From: Isoetes taiwanensis | Lineage: Eukaryota > Streptophyta > Lycopodiopsida > Isoetales > Isoetaceae | Assembly: GCA_021234155.1 (NCBI GenBank) | Contig: JAJEKV010000062.1 | Span: 372,001 to 436,000 of the forward strand | Direction: 5' to 3' | DNA: 64,000 bases | In this document: positions 12,901-25,231 of the stretch, one piece after another | Position numbering within the stretch: the stretch's first letter is position 1 | Layout: every line of letters starts with the position of its first letter | Position numbers and translations under genes: made by a program | Notes under the pieces: model-generated | Seen by the model: only the letters and a program-made list of their open reading frames with translations | What the model was told of the DNA's origin: nothing | Database searches by the model: none

Positions 12901-13376
12901 AATTATATTCCAACCCCAGTTCTCAGAGTAACTTTCTTTGCCTCCCTTCTATTTTTAGGAAGGCAATTGTCACTTGGAAGTATCTCACCAAGCAAACTTA
13001 AAAAGAGAACAAAGTGTCAACCCAAAGATAAAGAAATTAATAGGAAAATACAATTGATATATTATCATATTCATATATAAGGAATAACATACCAAAAGCT
13101 CCTCGACACACTACTATTACTCCAACCGGATTTATGTTGCAAGTTTAGGATGAGCAAACATGTTGCTAAGCGAGATGTCTTTGCACTGTGGATATAAAGG
13201 CTTACTAGCCTTTGAATATAGAACCTTCCCTCGCGTAAGTTATGTTGTCTCCACTCATCTACATCCATTTCGGCCCATGGCGGAAAATAATTTTGTATTG
13301 TATCAAACAATCCGTGTTCGTGGCAAAACTCACCGGCCTCGAGGAGGAAACTTTTACTCCGCCTCACCATCATCAT
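9934..13376 (-). pseudogene. Decayed TNP2-type CACTA transposase
   Basis: Reading the minus strand from high to low coordinates gives the standard TNP2 order. At 13070-13376 is an N-terminal segment. At 12740-12870 is CPKCKEPRY followed by PKKVLRHMPI. At 12434-12739 is the catalytic region with LGMDGIYPFGTMSSSHSVWP and NYNIPPWM. At 12270-12330 is MDVYMEPLVEELETLWKG. At 11572-11892 is a segment with LEYWCDLKIVHLLD. At 10960-11140 is a DUF4218-like piece (MKVLKGFVRQMAKHEGCILE). At 9934-10400 is a DUF4216-like piece (DYIGVITKIMDL, then PFIFPSRVKQVFF and a DNPRDKKW motif). Stops and frame changes separate these, so no full-length protein can be made. It belongs to the inner CACTA element, and domain identity is secure from order and motifs. 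Confidence 0.88.
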
Positions 13377-13433
13377 AATTTAGGACCGCCTCATCCTCTA
13401 TGGGCTGCCAAACATAAAACAATCTCAAATTAG

Positions 13434-16400
13434 TGGTTGTTTCAAGGTTAGTTGTTATCCTAACTTCATATCCTTAACCATTACCCTCATTTAATCTTTT
13501 TAATCAATTGAAATAAATAATCATCAATATTCGCCTCGCATACATACATGATACATTATATTGCATGAGAACACATATGCGTAAGAGTATATGATAGTAA
13601 AAATAACCGACACTACCAAATTTATATCATAATATTATGTACACGATGTAAAATCGCACCAAAGTGCATACATCATTTCAACTTATGGTCTTATACCTAG
13701 GGTTATGTTTCCTCATTCATAAGGAACTACACATAGGGTCACCCTTTTGTTGACGCTTCTTCGCTTTGGGACAGTCCTCCTAAAAGAATAGCACAAACAG
13801 CTTCATCCTCTCGGTTTTAGACTTTAGCACAACATCTAACATATGGTCCGGACATGACCATGCATAATGCAAGTCATGGTCATCTCAGTTTCCCTCAAAA
13901 TCGTGATTTGTCAACTCCGACGACATGCGGAGCTATTTATGAGACCTGCAATATTCCCATGAAGACTTGGCCGACCATCAACAAAATGAACTCATTATGT
14001 ATAAACATTTTGCCTCGACTTCTACGCCTCCAACTAAGATGATTCGTCATACATAAGTAGACATGCTTGGCATGAAGGATGCTAGTTTTTGCCATGTACC
14101 CCATAGGTACGTAAGGACCGCCCATATGCCATCAATATTGCTATTTCTCCTTGCCGCATTACTGACATGATCTAAAATTATACAAACCGTCACTGTAAAG
14201 CTGATGGTGCAATCATGTATTTATGGCCCCAATATATAAACTCCTCTTAACAGGAAGGTAGTTGTCCATCCTAACATCCCATTGTCCCAAGGGTCAAATG
14301 GAATAATGACTTACTTTGAGGGAATCACTTATTAGTAAAATCTCCGCTTCTGCCTCTTATCCGTGATGAGTAATTATGTATGTTCCCTTCGGTCGAGCTC
14401 TTAAAGCAGCTTGATTTTCCTCTAGTGTCTCTAACATTAAGTGGTTCAACATCATCTCTCCACTTGTGCTATATCCTTACTCGATGAGCTTATCATCCAT
14501 TATACGCGAATAGATGTTGTATTATCTCAAGATGATCCTAAGATAGTTGAATATCAACTTTCTTTTCAAGACTGAATGGTTACGATTAACTCAATGTATC
14601 GCAAATTATGTTTCTAAAATAAGCCAAATGATCCTAAGTAAAATTAATTTTAATTCAATATAAATAGATAGTACCTCCCATTATCGTCAATTTATCATTC
14701 CTCGCCGCTACGGTGGTGCATTCCTCATCCAACCATGCTTTTAATCTATGTCACTTAATAGAATATATCTTCATTTCTTTGTCCCTTTGCATTGTTTACA
14801 ATTTCAAGTCCCAACTTGTTTGTATTGCTCGGAATGATCATCATAGTTTACGCGCTTACTTTTGAAGAGCTGAAGAGGAACTAAGCTCCTAGACACAAAA
14901 AAGAAAAAATGATGCATTTAACATGAAATTAATACCAAATCATAAGCTATGTTCTACTTCCTCGCAGTAAGTCTATAGGTAGCATAGGCTCACTACTAGA
15001 ATCATGAATCAACATTGGAACTCTCAATATTAAAATGAAGCCATGAGCAATGGAAGACACAACCAAACCGAAATAACCATGAAAACACACCACATTAAAA
15101 TATCGCTATGCCTTAAAATACGTAGTGCTGAAAATTTTCCTTAAAACCGCTTTATATTTTAAGGGATTTATCAAAATGCCCATTGTATTTAAAGAAATTA
15201 GCAAATTGCCCTTATTATCGAATTACATTTAAAGTGTGATACAAATTATAGCCATAGCCATATCCTAGCTCCACCATAGCCGAGCATCGACGCATTATGA
15301 AACAAACGCTCGATGTTTAGAGCCTATATTCTTTATCACTTCAAGACGGGCTCCCACTGTGACTGCATACATATGGAATAGCATTCTCAGATGGTAATGT
15401 AGGATGTAGAATGCATTATGTGATGTTTGCATGGCCGCCTGATGTATGAAAGAATATCCTTCGGAAGTCTTGCAAAGACATCGTGGAAATGCATAACAAG
15501 TAAAGAAAACTCAATGGGAAAAACTACCACATGTTCCGTGGCCATGGATGGAGGCAGACTTGAGCCAAAGATCACCAAAGGATATTTTGGGAATGCAACA
15601 TTTGTCCTTCTTTACTTCCATAAATGCTACCAACTTACGTATTAATCTTCTTCAAAATGTCATAGAGTTTGTTAGCAATGCCACCGTGCTGGCCGATGAC
15701 AAGTATTTATACCGGCAAAGATAGATGCTATGAGCTTTTACAACCGTGATGCTTAATCACAAGCAGCCGCTTCTTGCCCGTGACGGTCGGGCTACAAGTC
15801 AAGCACTCTTCCACTCTATGATGTAGACTTCGGTTGGGGTTCCCCAGCGGTGCAACTTACCGTGATGTCTGCATGCATGTGGTTCAAGCCCCTTCTTACA
15901 AAGAAGGGGATTCCAAAGATAGATGGCCAAAATTTCCCGAACTCTTGCATAAATACCGTGGAAAACTCAAGCTGCCGAATGTGCTTTTCATTTCCTTGCC
16001 CTCGAGCCTTCCGAGTTTAGTTTGACCAGCTAAGTTTTACATCAAATAATTGCAGCCCTGGCCAATGGAGAACCAATTTCTCCCATGGGTGCATGGGCTT
16101 AAATGCATATGGAGCACTTATAGATATTTTGTGAGTCGTATACTATTTGATTGATTATAAGAGATTGGAGTTTTCAGCGGCACGTAAAATTTGTAGAGTA
16201 TTGTTGATGGTAATGCATCAGTTATGCTTTGGATGTTGGTCTCTTGAACTCGGGAAAGGTTGGCATGTTGAAACTTGGAATCCAAATGGAAATGTTCATC
16301 AATCATCAAACTTAAGCCCCGACAGTATATGAAGTGTAAATGGGGATGTGGTGCATGTATAAGACCTAATTTCCCAGCCTGTCGACCATAAAAAGTCTAC

Positions 16401-17300
16401 AAGGTTTTGGCATCGTGATGGCACACATTCATTTAGAATTGAACGTGGAAAGAAAGGGTGATTGAAGAAGGTTTTGAAAACAAAAATTTAAAGCAGTAGC
16501 TTTGTTGAATTGAATCCTGCTGATATATAACTGGCCGACTTCTCGAAATGGCTGATGCTCCTCGGGTTGGTTATAAGGCGGCAAGGACTAATAATGGTCG
16601 CATTGGATTTCCGAATGGATGGCAAGCAATCCCCGCTGCACATATTCTCACGCGCCATGGACCACGCCAGGCCTCGTGAATTAGTATTAGGACTACATGA
16701 AAAGCATTATGTCTCAAGCCGATAAAGATTGGTTGGTACCGTGATTTATTATTCCATTCCCCCTTTATTCTAACGTGATGTACATTACAATAAGTGCCTT
16801 CTGCTATGATTCCTCAGTTCGCCACAAGGAACAACAAGATTAGTTCTTATTCCAAAATACTCCTTCCAACAACTTTTAAGAGTAGCATACCAATTATGCA
16901 TAGTCAAACTTCAACTTATGGTATTGTTACGATCCATATAGATTTCAACAATTACAATTAGATGTGACAATCTACACTTTAACCCATTGCCCCACTCAAT
17001 AAAACTCTACTTGCCATGGCTTGTCATAGATCAAATGTTGTGCCAAACACGTGGTTTTGATTTGGACCAAAAGGCAAGACACATAGTCCCCAAGAAGAAG
17101 GAAAAATGCAGGTAGGTGCCTAACCTATGCTTCAGTTTTCAAACAAGTAGGCTAGCTTTGCTACATCATATTATAACCTTCACTATTTATTATTTCAATC
17201 TGTTAGCATGAGGGCAAATAAAATGATATAATATACTATTGGTAAAATGACATACTATTGGTAAATGGATACTTGTGGGAGATTTGTAAATGGATGCTTA
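13434..17300. other. CACTA interior without recognised gene
   Basis: Long AT-rich stretch with many short open frames on both strands. It probably contains introns or decayed parts of element genes. Nothing is identifiable. Confidence 0.45.
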
Positions 17301-17383
17301 TAAACATATAGAAACATAATGTTTTGAGTTGCTTGTTCTTCATTGATGCTATTTCAATTATATTATTTCTAAAATTTAATATT

Positions 17384-18204
17384 CTACCATTTCTTCTAGT
17401 GAGAACAAGCAAATGCAAGAAGGCAAAGGGCCACACATGGCCCACCTCTACCCCTAACTCCGGGAGAGGATTATGCATGCAAGTTCTTGCCAATATGGAT
17501 GTTGAAAATCTAAAAGGCAATGCAACCGCATCGCTAGTAGACCGCAATGACCCTATCCTTAGCCCAAGTCCTCAAAGGAAGCTGGGCATTTTCCTCTAGT
17601 GTTTTCATCATGACCCAGAAGTATTCTGGACATTGAACATTGATCCACATCCACTACCATAGACGGTGATGCATACTGAAAGTGGTCATGAAAAGCAAAG
17701 AGGCAATGGAGATCGAAGTTCACAAAGCCCAAAAGGAGGTAAGATTAATTTTGTTGTATGTAGATGTAAGTAATGCTCAATTAGATGTATTTCATGCTAG
17801 AAGTTGTATGTAGATGTAAATAATGCTCTTTTTAGGTGTTATTTCATGTTAGTGCACTATAGGTCTCTATTCAAAGGAATTTTAGTCTATCATGTTATAG
17901 TCTTCTAATAAACTGAAATTAGGTGTTATTTTTACCTTATAGGTTTTCTATTCAAAAGGAGGTAGCCTTCATATGGGATGAGCATCTACAGGCTTTTCTA
18001 ACATTTCGTGCACCAAGCATAAAGCAAGATTATTGTGGAAGTCAACTCAACAAAACCTTGGGCTACAAGTTAAGCAAAGCCGAAAATATGAAGTCGTTGA
18101 AGCAAAGGCAGAGGGACTTTGAAAGGGTGTTTTTGTATCACATCTGGAATATGGCTAAGAGATGGAATCAAGCAGCGCTTCTTCTTTTAATTTTGTTTTT
18201 CTAA
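17384..18204 (+). pseudogene. Possible remnant of second CACTA gene (TNP1/TNPA-like), unproven
   Basis: Two plus-strand open segments have charged, protein-like composition: 17400-17599 (with RTSKCKKAKGHTWP) and 17940-18160 (with KLSKAENMKSLKQRQRDFER). A plausible acceptor TTTCTTCTAG precedes the first. Lying opposite to and downstream of the transposase, they sit where CACTA elements often carry a second gene, but no family motif was recognised. Confidence 0.3.
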
Positions 18205-19640
18205 CTTATCATATTATATATGCATACTAATTCTGTAATTAAAAAAATAGACAATTTGCGCAAGAAGATACGCGAAGATTAAAAATGCAGCCCATTAACG
18301 CTCCTAAGAGGAATGGAAAGTATTCAAAGCCTCCCACATTCTAAAACCACATGAGCAACAAAAGAGAGTCAGAAATGCTAGGACATATGTCTGCCGATAT
18401 GTATAAATATACTCTTGCTTTTTTTCATGCTCAATGATATTGTATGATGTCAAGCTGAATTAGATTAATGAAGTCTACTTCATTTTATGCAATGCAATCT
18501 TCAAGTCTAAAGATTGGGGTTTGTACCCTTGAGACCAAATTGACGTAACTAAACCATTGGGCAATAAAAGACATGAAATGATACTCGGAGATGGACAAAA
18601 GCCCTGATCCGTAAGTTATCAGTAAGTTGTTTTTTACGTGTCGCTTTAACTTGTCTTTACTTATCATTTCGTGAGGTTTAAGCCTCAAGATTTTTGTGAA
18701 ACGAAAGCAAGAAGTCGAACACAAAAGAAGAATAAGGTATGACATTGTAGTATCTAAATATTTCTCTTTATTTGATTATATTATATGTCTTTCTTAACTT
18801 TACACTTTACTCTCATATTAGAAAAAGATATATGGAAGAGGTGGAGGAGGATGGAGATGAAGGGGAAGATGAGGATCCGTGATTAGGAGGAGGAGGAGGA
18901 CGAGGAGGACGAGACTCCAGGATCGCCCAGGATGAGGATCTACGAGGGCTTAGGCTTAGGGCTTAGGAGAGGAGAGGGCAAGGAAGCAAGGAAAATCATA
19001 ATGGAGATCAAGATGATGATGGGGATAAAGGTGAGGATCGTGGATCAAGGTGGGAATGAGGACAAGGATGAAGGCTACATGAAGAAGAGCAAGTGTTGGA
19101 AGATCATCATGTTGAGGTATTATCAACTTTTTACTTGGTGTTCTTTACATTTTAATTCATTATTAGTGTTATAAATTTTATAATTGCTTCATTCCTGTGT
19201 TCCAATAGAAAAGAAATGCCATTTGGATAAGAATCATCAATACAAAGGAGTAGAGAGGATTACTTGTTGATGAGGATCTATGCATATGTCAAAAATTATT
19301 ATGCATATGAGGATGATATCATACCATCGAGGAAGATTGTAAACCTATTGCTAGGAGAAACATTGAAAGTACAAGAAGATTGCTAGATCACATCAAGTGA
19401 TCTTTTAGTATTTGATGTCTCTTTCCGTGACTGCATTCATGGAATTTGCTACTTTATGTTCTAAGTTTTTGTGGCTACTTTATGTTCTATGCATTTTGTA
19501 GAACTTTATGCAAAGACTATGGATTTTGCTACTTATATTTTGTGGTCTTTTTGTAGTTATACTAGAATATAATTAAAGTAGTTGTAGAATATATATGTAA
19601 TGTAAGGTACAAATTTCTGCAACTTAAATATCCCTCCCTT
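18205..19640. other. No gene recognised; GAGGA-rich patch
   Basis: 18830-19060 is rich in GAGGAGGA and GATGAGGAT runs, coding for acidic low-complexity peptide if translated. No support for a gene. Confidence 0.4.
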
Positions 19641-20334
19641 TAAATAAAATTTGGGTGACTAAAAAAAGGTAATAGGCAATTGATTCACAATTGATGTATG
19701 GGTTGTCTTATGGACTGATGTAATGGAATGACGTTATAACTAACTCAAAGATCGACTTCTATCCTCCGGGACGCAGAATTGACTCAATTGTGTCATATTG
19801 GCTGACTTTAATTCTAACGCTACGTAAACTCTATTCCGACTCTACTTCCGATTCTAAAGTCGATGCTAAGGCCGCCTAAATAGTTGACTCCTAATTTAAT
19901 GCTATGAATGACTCTAACCGGGTGACACTAATGTCAATTTTAATTGTGATGGTAGTTGACTTCTATTCAAACACTACCGCTGACTAATACCGACTCGTGT
20001 TGATGGTAGAGCTGTCTCTAATCTAACACTATGGTCAATTCTAATTGTGACTTACTGTTGATGATAGAGTTGCCTCTAATTCTAACAACACTAAGGATTG
20101 ACTTTACTGCGGACTCTAATGTCGATGGTAGAGTTGCTCTAATTTAACACTATGGTTGACTCCTAATTGTGACTCTATATCCGGCTGCAAAACTCCACTC
20201 TAAAGTTCTGACGTTAATTCTCGCTTAAATCCATTAACGTGAGAGTCACTTGTAAAGGCCACCATAATGTCAGCTCAAGGGTTTTTTTGGTTTTTTATAT
20301 CTAAGTTTATAACTAAGATCCTAATTTCTTAAAC
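19640..20334. repeat. Right subterminal repeats of CACTA element
   Basis: Many variants of GACTCTAAT, TAGAGTTGCCTCTAAT and CTAACACTATGGT recur within ~600 bases of the right TIR. The left end has ATTAGAGTCAGTTTTAGCGTCAG. This is the expected arrangement of CACTA subterminal binding sites. Confidence 0.65.
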
Positions 20335-20367
20335 CGACTCTAATAATTCCCTCTTCCTCTTGTAGTG

Positions 20368-22138
20368 AACTTAACTAGATTTGTGTACTTTCGATTTTAA
20401 GCTTCTATCCTTCCGTAATAGTTTCTTCGCAGCTCCTTTAGCATATAAAAGATGAGTCTAATTTACAAAAGCATTTTTCCATTTGACATGATCCGAGAGA
20501 AGCCGGATAGAAACCCCGACAAATGCCCACTTGGCCGGCTTGCCGGGCGTATGCTTTTAATTTTGTGCGTAGATGCAACTACGATGGCATACCGTGAATT
20601 GCCGGTGATAAATCATCGAGGCCATGCCGAATCGGGCTGGTGATAGAGCTTTAGGCCTAATCGAAGATTTGTCCGCAACAAGGAGTGGCTCGGAATCTTA
20701 TGGAGGACTGATTGGCAGCGTATGCAACAAACCTAAGGTAATAAGTTTATTTTTCTTAGCTGTGGGTTTCATACGGAAGAATATAAAAATTCTAGCCTTT
20801 TAGAAATTGATACAGTGTACCATAATCTCTGTGAGTCTTCGCTATGGTTCTATGACTTACAATATGTCTCTGATTCTAAATCCTAGATTTTGACGAGGCC
20901 TAGGTCTTGGTCTGAGAAAATATTCCTCTTGGCAAGAAAAAAAAGAGAAGTCCTTGATTCGTGAAAGTCAGCTGTGATTGTCGCCAAGAAGCCTCCATTG
21001 AAGCAATCTATGTTTATACATGTTTTGCGCTCAACCCCTAGTCAGCGCCGCATTTCAATCCAACGATTTGTGTACTTTCGATTTTGCTTCTATCCTTCCG
21101 CATAGTTTCTTCGCAGTTCTTTAGCATATAAAAGGTGAGTCGAATGGCGATAAAAGCATTTTTTCCATTCGACATGATCCGGAGAGAACAAGCTGGATAG
21201 AAAACCCCGGACAAATGCCCACTTGGCCGGGCTTCTGCCGTATGCAGTTTTAATTTTTGTGCGAGATGCAATCACATGGCATACCGTGAATTGCCGGGTG
21301 ATAAATCGCCGAGGCTACGCTTAATCGGGTTGGTGATAGAGCTTTAGGCCGAACCGAAGATTTGTCCGGCAACAAGGAGCGCTCTCAAATCTTATGCGGT
21401 GACCTGATTAAGTAACGATGCAACAAATTTAAGGTAATAAGTTTATTTTTCTTAGCTAGGTTTGAGCACGCGGAAGAATATAAAAATTTAGCCTTCTTTA
21501 GGATTTGACAGTGTACACTTAGAGTCTTCGGTGGTTCTATGACTTACAATATGTCTCGGATTCTAAACGCCTAGATTTTGTAGGACATAGGCCTAGGGTT
21601 CCGAAGGTTGAGAAGTGCCGATTCCTCTTGGCAAGAAAAAAGAGAAGATTTGTGCTCAAATGCCTCCGATTCGCGGTTGGTTTATTGTCGCCAAGAAGCC
21701 CGCTGGAAGGCAATCTATGTTTATACATGTTTTGGTGCTCAACCCTAGCCGCGCCAAGACGCTTCAATCCGTAACGCAGATTTGCACTTTCGATTTTTGC
21801 TTCTATCCTTCCGTGACAGTTTCTTCGCAGTTCTTAGCATATAAAAGGTGAGCTCTAATGGCGATAAAAGCATTTTTTCCATTTGACATGATCTCGAGAA
21901 CAAGCCGGACAAAACCTAACAAATGCCCACTTGGCCTACTTGCCGGGTTAAGCTTTTAATTTTGTGCGGTAGATGCAACTCCTACACCGGTGAATCGGCC
22001 GGTGATAAATCGTCGAGGCCACGCCGTAATCATTGGTGATAGAGCTTTTAGGTCAATCGGGAAAGATTTGTCCGCAACAAGCATACTAAACCTTATGCAA
22101 AGATTCCGATTAAGCAGCGTGATGCAACAAATTTTAAG
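20368..22138. repeat. ~700-bp tandem repeats of the outer transposon
   Basis: Landmarks recur in order. GGTAATAAGTTTATTTTTCTTAG starts at ~20737, ~21432 and ~22138 (degenerate), while TGTACTTTCGATTTT-type sequence falls at ~20383, ~21069 and ~21783. With the left part at 8957-9304 this makes three units of about 717, 695 and 706 bp. Each contains CTCTTGGCAAGAAAAAA, a GCATATAAAAG motif and a GC-rich ACAAATGCCCACTTGGCC block. No coding function seen. Confidence 0.8.
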
Positions 22139-24880
22139 GTAATAATCTTTATAATCTTGATGATAGCCCAATGTCGGCTTAAAAAAATTCACATGCAGAT
22201 CCCCAATTAGATGGAGCACCATCCCTTCTTTCAACTTCTAAGAAAGTTCTTGCAAAGATATTTCATGTGCCGCTTGCCGCAGGTTCAAAACAAAGTTAGC
22301 AGAAAAGCATAGGGCTCGCGACACCTTCCGCTTTTAGATGTTTTAGCTCGTCAGATGTTTGCTAGGCGTACTCAAATTTAAATTCGATGGTTGAACAGCT
22401 TAGACCAAGCAAGCCTGTGCAAGGCCGTGAGTGTTCAAGTAAGGCACATGACCCTAGTTTTGTTTCTCCAAGCCAGCATATAATCATGCTGCCAACCACC
22501 CTTGCTATCATCGTTTTTGCGCATTAACTGTATATTTAAATGCAATACGTAACTCGCTTCAAATCTTAGGCGTAAATTGAAACCGTGTGTTATTTATATC
22601 TCTTCAAATCTTGGGCCAAAGAATGGAAACCACCATAGGTATTTAGATAAATCGTAAATAACATCTCGCGATGCCATCTCCATGCTTCCCGGTGACATAT
22701 GGAATCCAGAATCGCTATATGGGCGCAGCAGTAATGTTGGAACATACAATATACGACTTTCATTTGTAACATGCAGAGGACTGATTGCAGATCTTCCATG
22801 TTTCAGAGCGTTCGAATATCCGAACTAAATTGGGCACGCCTTTTTATTCTTTGATTCAGTAATGTTAATCAGGTTCTGATAAAACCCAAGCTTCCTTATT
22901 AATAAAATTGATAATGGATTGAACAGATAGCCGAAGTTTCAAATGTGATCATGGGCATCCTGAGTCTTAAGAATTCATGTCTTTATTATTCATAATTTCA
23001 CCTTCTACTTCCAGCTTGCTCCGAGAACCGCAGAGTAGAGTCGCTTTTAATGTGTTGTTTGATTCGGTGACATCAAGTATCATAATACCAGGTTATAACT
23101 AAATAGCATGAACAGTAAAATCCATGGTCATATGGAGAGGTATTTTGACCAATCCATCGCGGTCAAGTTTCAAATTGGGTGCTTTTGAATTACTACCAAA
23201 TTATTCACGTCACCAAATTATTCGGTGTGGTCACCGATGAAGTAGCTGATATTGATCTTAACCTCGATATCGGATCTAACCCATCAAGCTACTGCTGATA
23301 TCGAAATCCAATTCCATGTCTTACACTCAATACATGCCAAGTAGGTTAACTTTTAGACATGGAAGTAGGTTAACTTTAGATGTTTTTGACATGGATTGGT
23401 TTTCAAATCCAGATATTTTATCATGCCCATAAAATTATAAGCATCTTTGACATTAAATCCCAGCCTTTATGTTTTAATAAGGATATCTTTGAAATCAATC
23501 TAATAGTATTCTTATGATGGAAAATATCGATTTCTCGCACTCAGATCTTATGAAAATCATTCTAAGCTAATTTTAGCCTACAAAGTTTTTTCAAAACCTC
23601 GGTTTGTCGTGGCAACCATCTCTAAGCTAAATAGCTTAATTTAGTCTACAAAATGTTTTTCCATAGATTGGAATTCATCATACAAAAAACGTCGTTTGCA
23701 TTATTTTCCAAATGTTTTTGGGTCATAGTTAGTGATATTGGTCTAATCTCAAAGCCATTCTAAGCCGAATCTACCCCCATGTTTACTAATATTATCATCC
23801 TAAATTTTGTTCACGTACAACCAATTATCAATTGCTTTTATAGCAAAGTTTTAAAGGATTATGGAAGTTCAACATGAAATAATCTCTAAAGGGAGCTCAT
23901 AACCATAGCTTTTGTTTGTCTTGCAAATGTAAAGGTATTAAGTTCCTTTTAGTTCTCCTTTGTTTCATTTCCATTTTGTTTTGTTTTTTTATTATCACAG
24001 ATTTACTATGAAGCATACCGAAGTTTTGTTGGGACCATGTCTATTTATGTTCTGATCCCATTGCTTGATTGGGTTCTTTGTGGATGTTAGAAAACTCTTA
24101 TCTTACATTTGTGTATTCAAGAGGCTTAGTTTCTAATGCTCGACATAATTCTTTTGCTTCTAAATACAAGCAGGTTTAATCTATGTCAATTTTCTTAAAG
24201 CCATAAGATAGTCATGCCAACTACTTTTTTTATTTAAAACATGAAATTATTGCCAATAAAAATGTATCATTTCAATACCAAAAGATATGACCCATCGAAT
24301 ATAAGCTTAAAACATGTCAATAATTATATCCAAAATATGTATTATATCCAAAACATGTAATTACTCATCGATATCCAACTCCAAAACTATCGAAAATCGG
24401 AGCAACTCTACAACTTTTCCTGTGATTATTGCACTTAATGTTTAGATTTTATTTTCTTTGGCAAAAGGCTTATAATTATGGGACACGCCATGTTGTTGCT
24501 AATTGTGATGTATTTTAAGGCGATTCAATGCATGGGTCATAAATTAGGTTTCATAAAGTACTTATCCTAAGCTAACCTATAATCATAATGTGTCTACTTA
24601 TGAGAGCCTCCCGTAATTTATTGCCATCTAATTCAAGAAATTTGAACGAAATCAATTTAAAATTGATCGAGTGGCGGGCGACCATGATAAGTACTTGTAT
24701 TTTGTAAACCAATATAGATTGCATTGTCTAAAACACCAATGATGTGTAATAAAAAGTTGAGAAAGCTTATTATGCCAAACAACAATGGTTTATGTTCAAA
24801 ACAATAAGCAACTTAAATTAAAGCCAGTAATTGTTTGTGTCCTAAATTATAATCGATTCACATACTTAAAATATATCAAT
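22139..24880. other. Interior of outer transposon, no gene seen
   Basis: AT-rich sequence without recognisable domains. A short internal duplication (AAGTAGGTTAACTTTTAGA-like) occurs twice near 23339-23380, and related sentences around TTATATCCAAAA recur near 24325-24350. Confidence 0.45.
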
Positions 24881-24889
24881 AGAGCAGTA

Positions 24890-25060
24890 TTAAAATATGG
24901 TATAAAACTTAACACACTAACTAGCATTAAAAACCATAGTGGTGAACTATAGTAACAAACTAGAATAAAAAGCCATGAGTAAGAACCACATTGTGTAACT
25001 AGTCGTGGTTATTCAACACATTAACCCACTTAGTAACATTACTTTATTATAGTGATTTTA
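24890..25060. repeat. Right subterminal repeats of outer transposon
   Basis: AACCATAGTGG, AACCACATTG and CTAGTCGTGGTT recur before the right TIR. They mirror the left-end array at 4640-4860. Confidence 0.6.
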
Positions 25061-25112
25061 TACAAAAATGATTGTGAAAAACTAATAACAGTTAATTTTT
25101 GGGCGCCTTGTG

Positions 25113-25226
25113 TAACGGCGGTTGGCCTCTATTTAGTGAGTTCTAATTTTAGAACCGCTGTGCTGTATAAGGATTATCTCTCAATGGAAATGAGGCTTCT
25201 TTGGTATCGTGTGTGGTTTGTTTTCA
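25113..25226 (+). repeat. 3' LTR of copia element, right part
   Basis: After the TAA duplication (25113-25115) the sequence matches the second half of the 5' LTR (GTTGGCCTCTATTTAGTGAG ... TTTTCA). It ends exactly before the GTTAT target duplication at 25227-25231. Confidence 0.9.
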
Positions 25227-25231
25227 GTTAT

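Larger units (their letters stand above)
9305..20367. mobile_element. 11-kb CACTA (En/Spm-like) transposon
   Basis: The left end CACTACAAGAGGAAAGGGGT and the right end, which read from the other strand starts CACTACAAGAGGAAGAGGGA, are the inverted termini of a CACTA element. Flanking trinucleotides are AAT (9302-9304) and AAC (20368-20370), a 3-bp duplication with one mismatch. Excising it rejoins two parts of a ~700-bp tandem unit, an independent proof of the boundaries. It encodes a TNP2-type transposase on the minus strand, now heavily mutated, and has GACTCTAAT-type subterminal arrays. Confidence 0.9.
4597..25112. mobile_element. 20.5-kb DNA transposon inserted in the copia 3' LTR
   Basis: The ends form near-perfect inverted repeats of 22 bp: left starts CACAAGGAGCCCAAAAATGA and the right end read on the other strand starts CACAAGGCGCCCAAAAATTA, with 20 of 22 bases matching. 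TAA lies outside each end (4594-4596, 25113-25115), and removing element plus one TAA restores an LTR colinear with the 5' LTR. The CAC start, 3-bp duplication and subterminal arrays fit the CACTA (CMC) superfamily; a TAA duplication is also seen in PIF/Harbinger, so the class is not certain. No transposase belonging to this outer element was recognised. About 11 kb of its length is a separate inner CACTA element. Confidence 0.8.
1492..25226 (+). mobile_element. Ty1/copia LTR retrotransposon, split by a DNA transposon
   Basis: The element starts TGTTGGA and ends TTTTCA, and the 5-bp duplication GTTAT lies immediately outside both ends (1487-1491 and 25227-25231), which proves that 1492 and 25226 are two ends of one insertion. 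Domain order (GAG-pre-integrase, integrase, RT remnant, RNase H) is that of Ty1/copia on the plus strand. The retroelement itself is only ~3.2 kb (internal part ~2.7 kb, against 4 kb or more in intact relatives); the other 20.5 kb is a DNA transposon inserted in the 3' LTR. The reading frame is broken by stops and deletions, so it is not autonomous. Confidence 0.9.
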
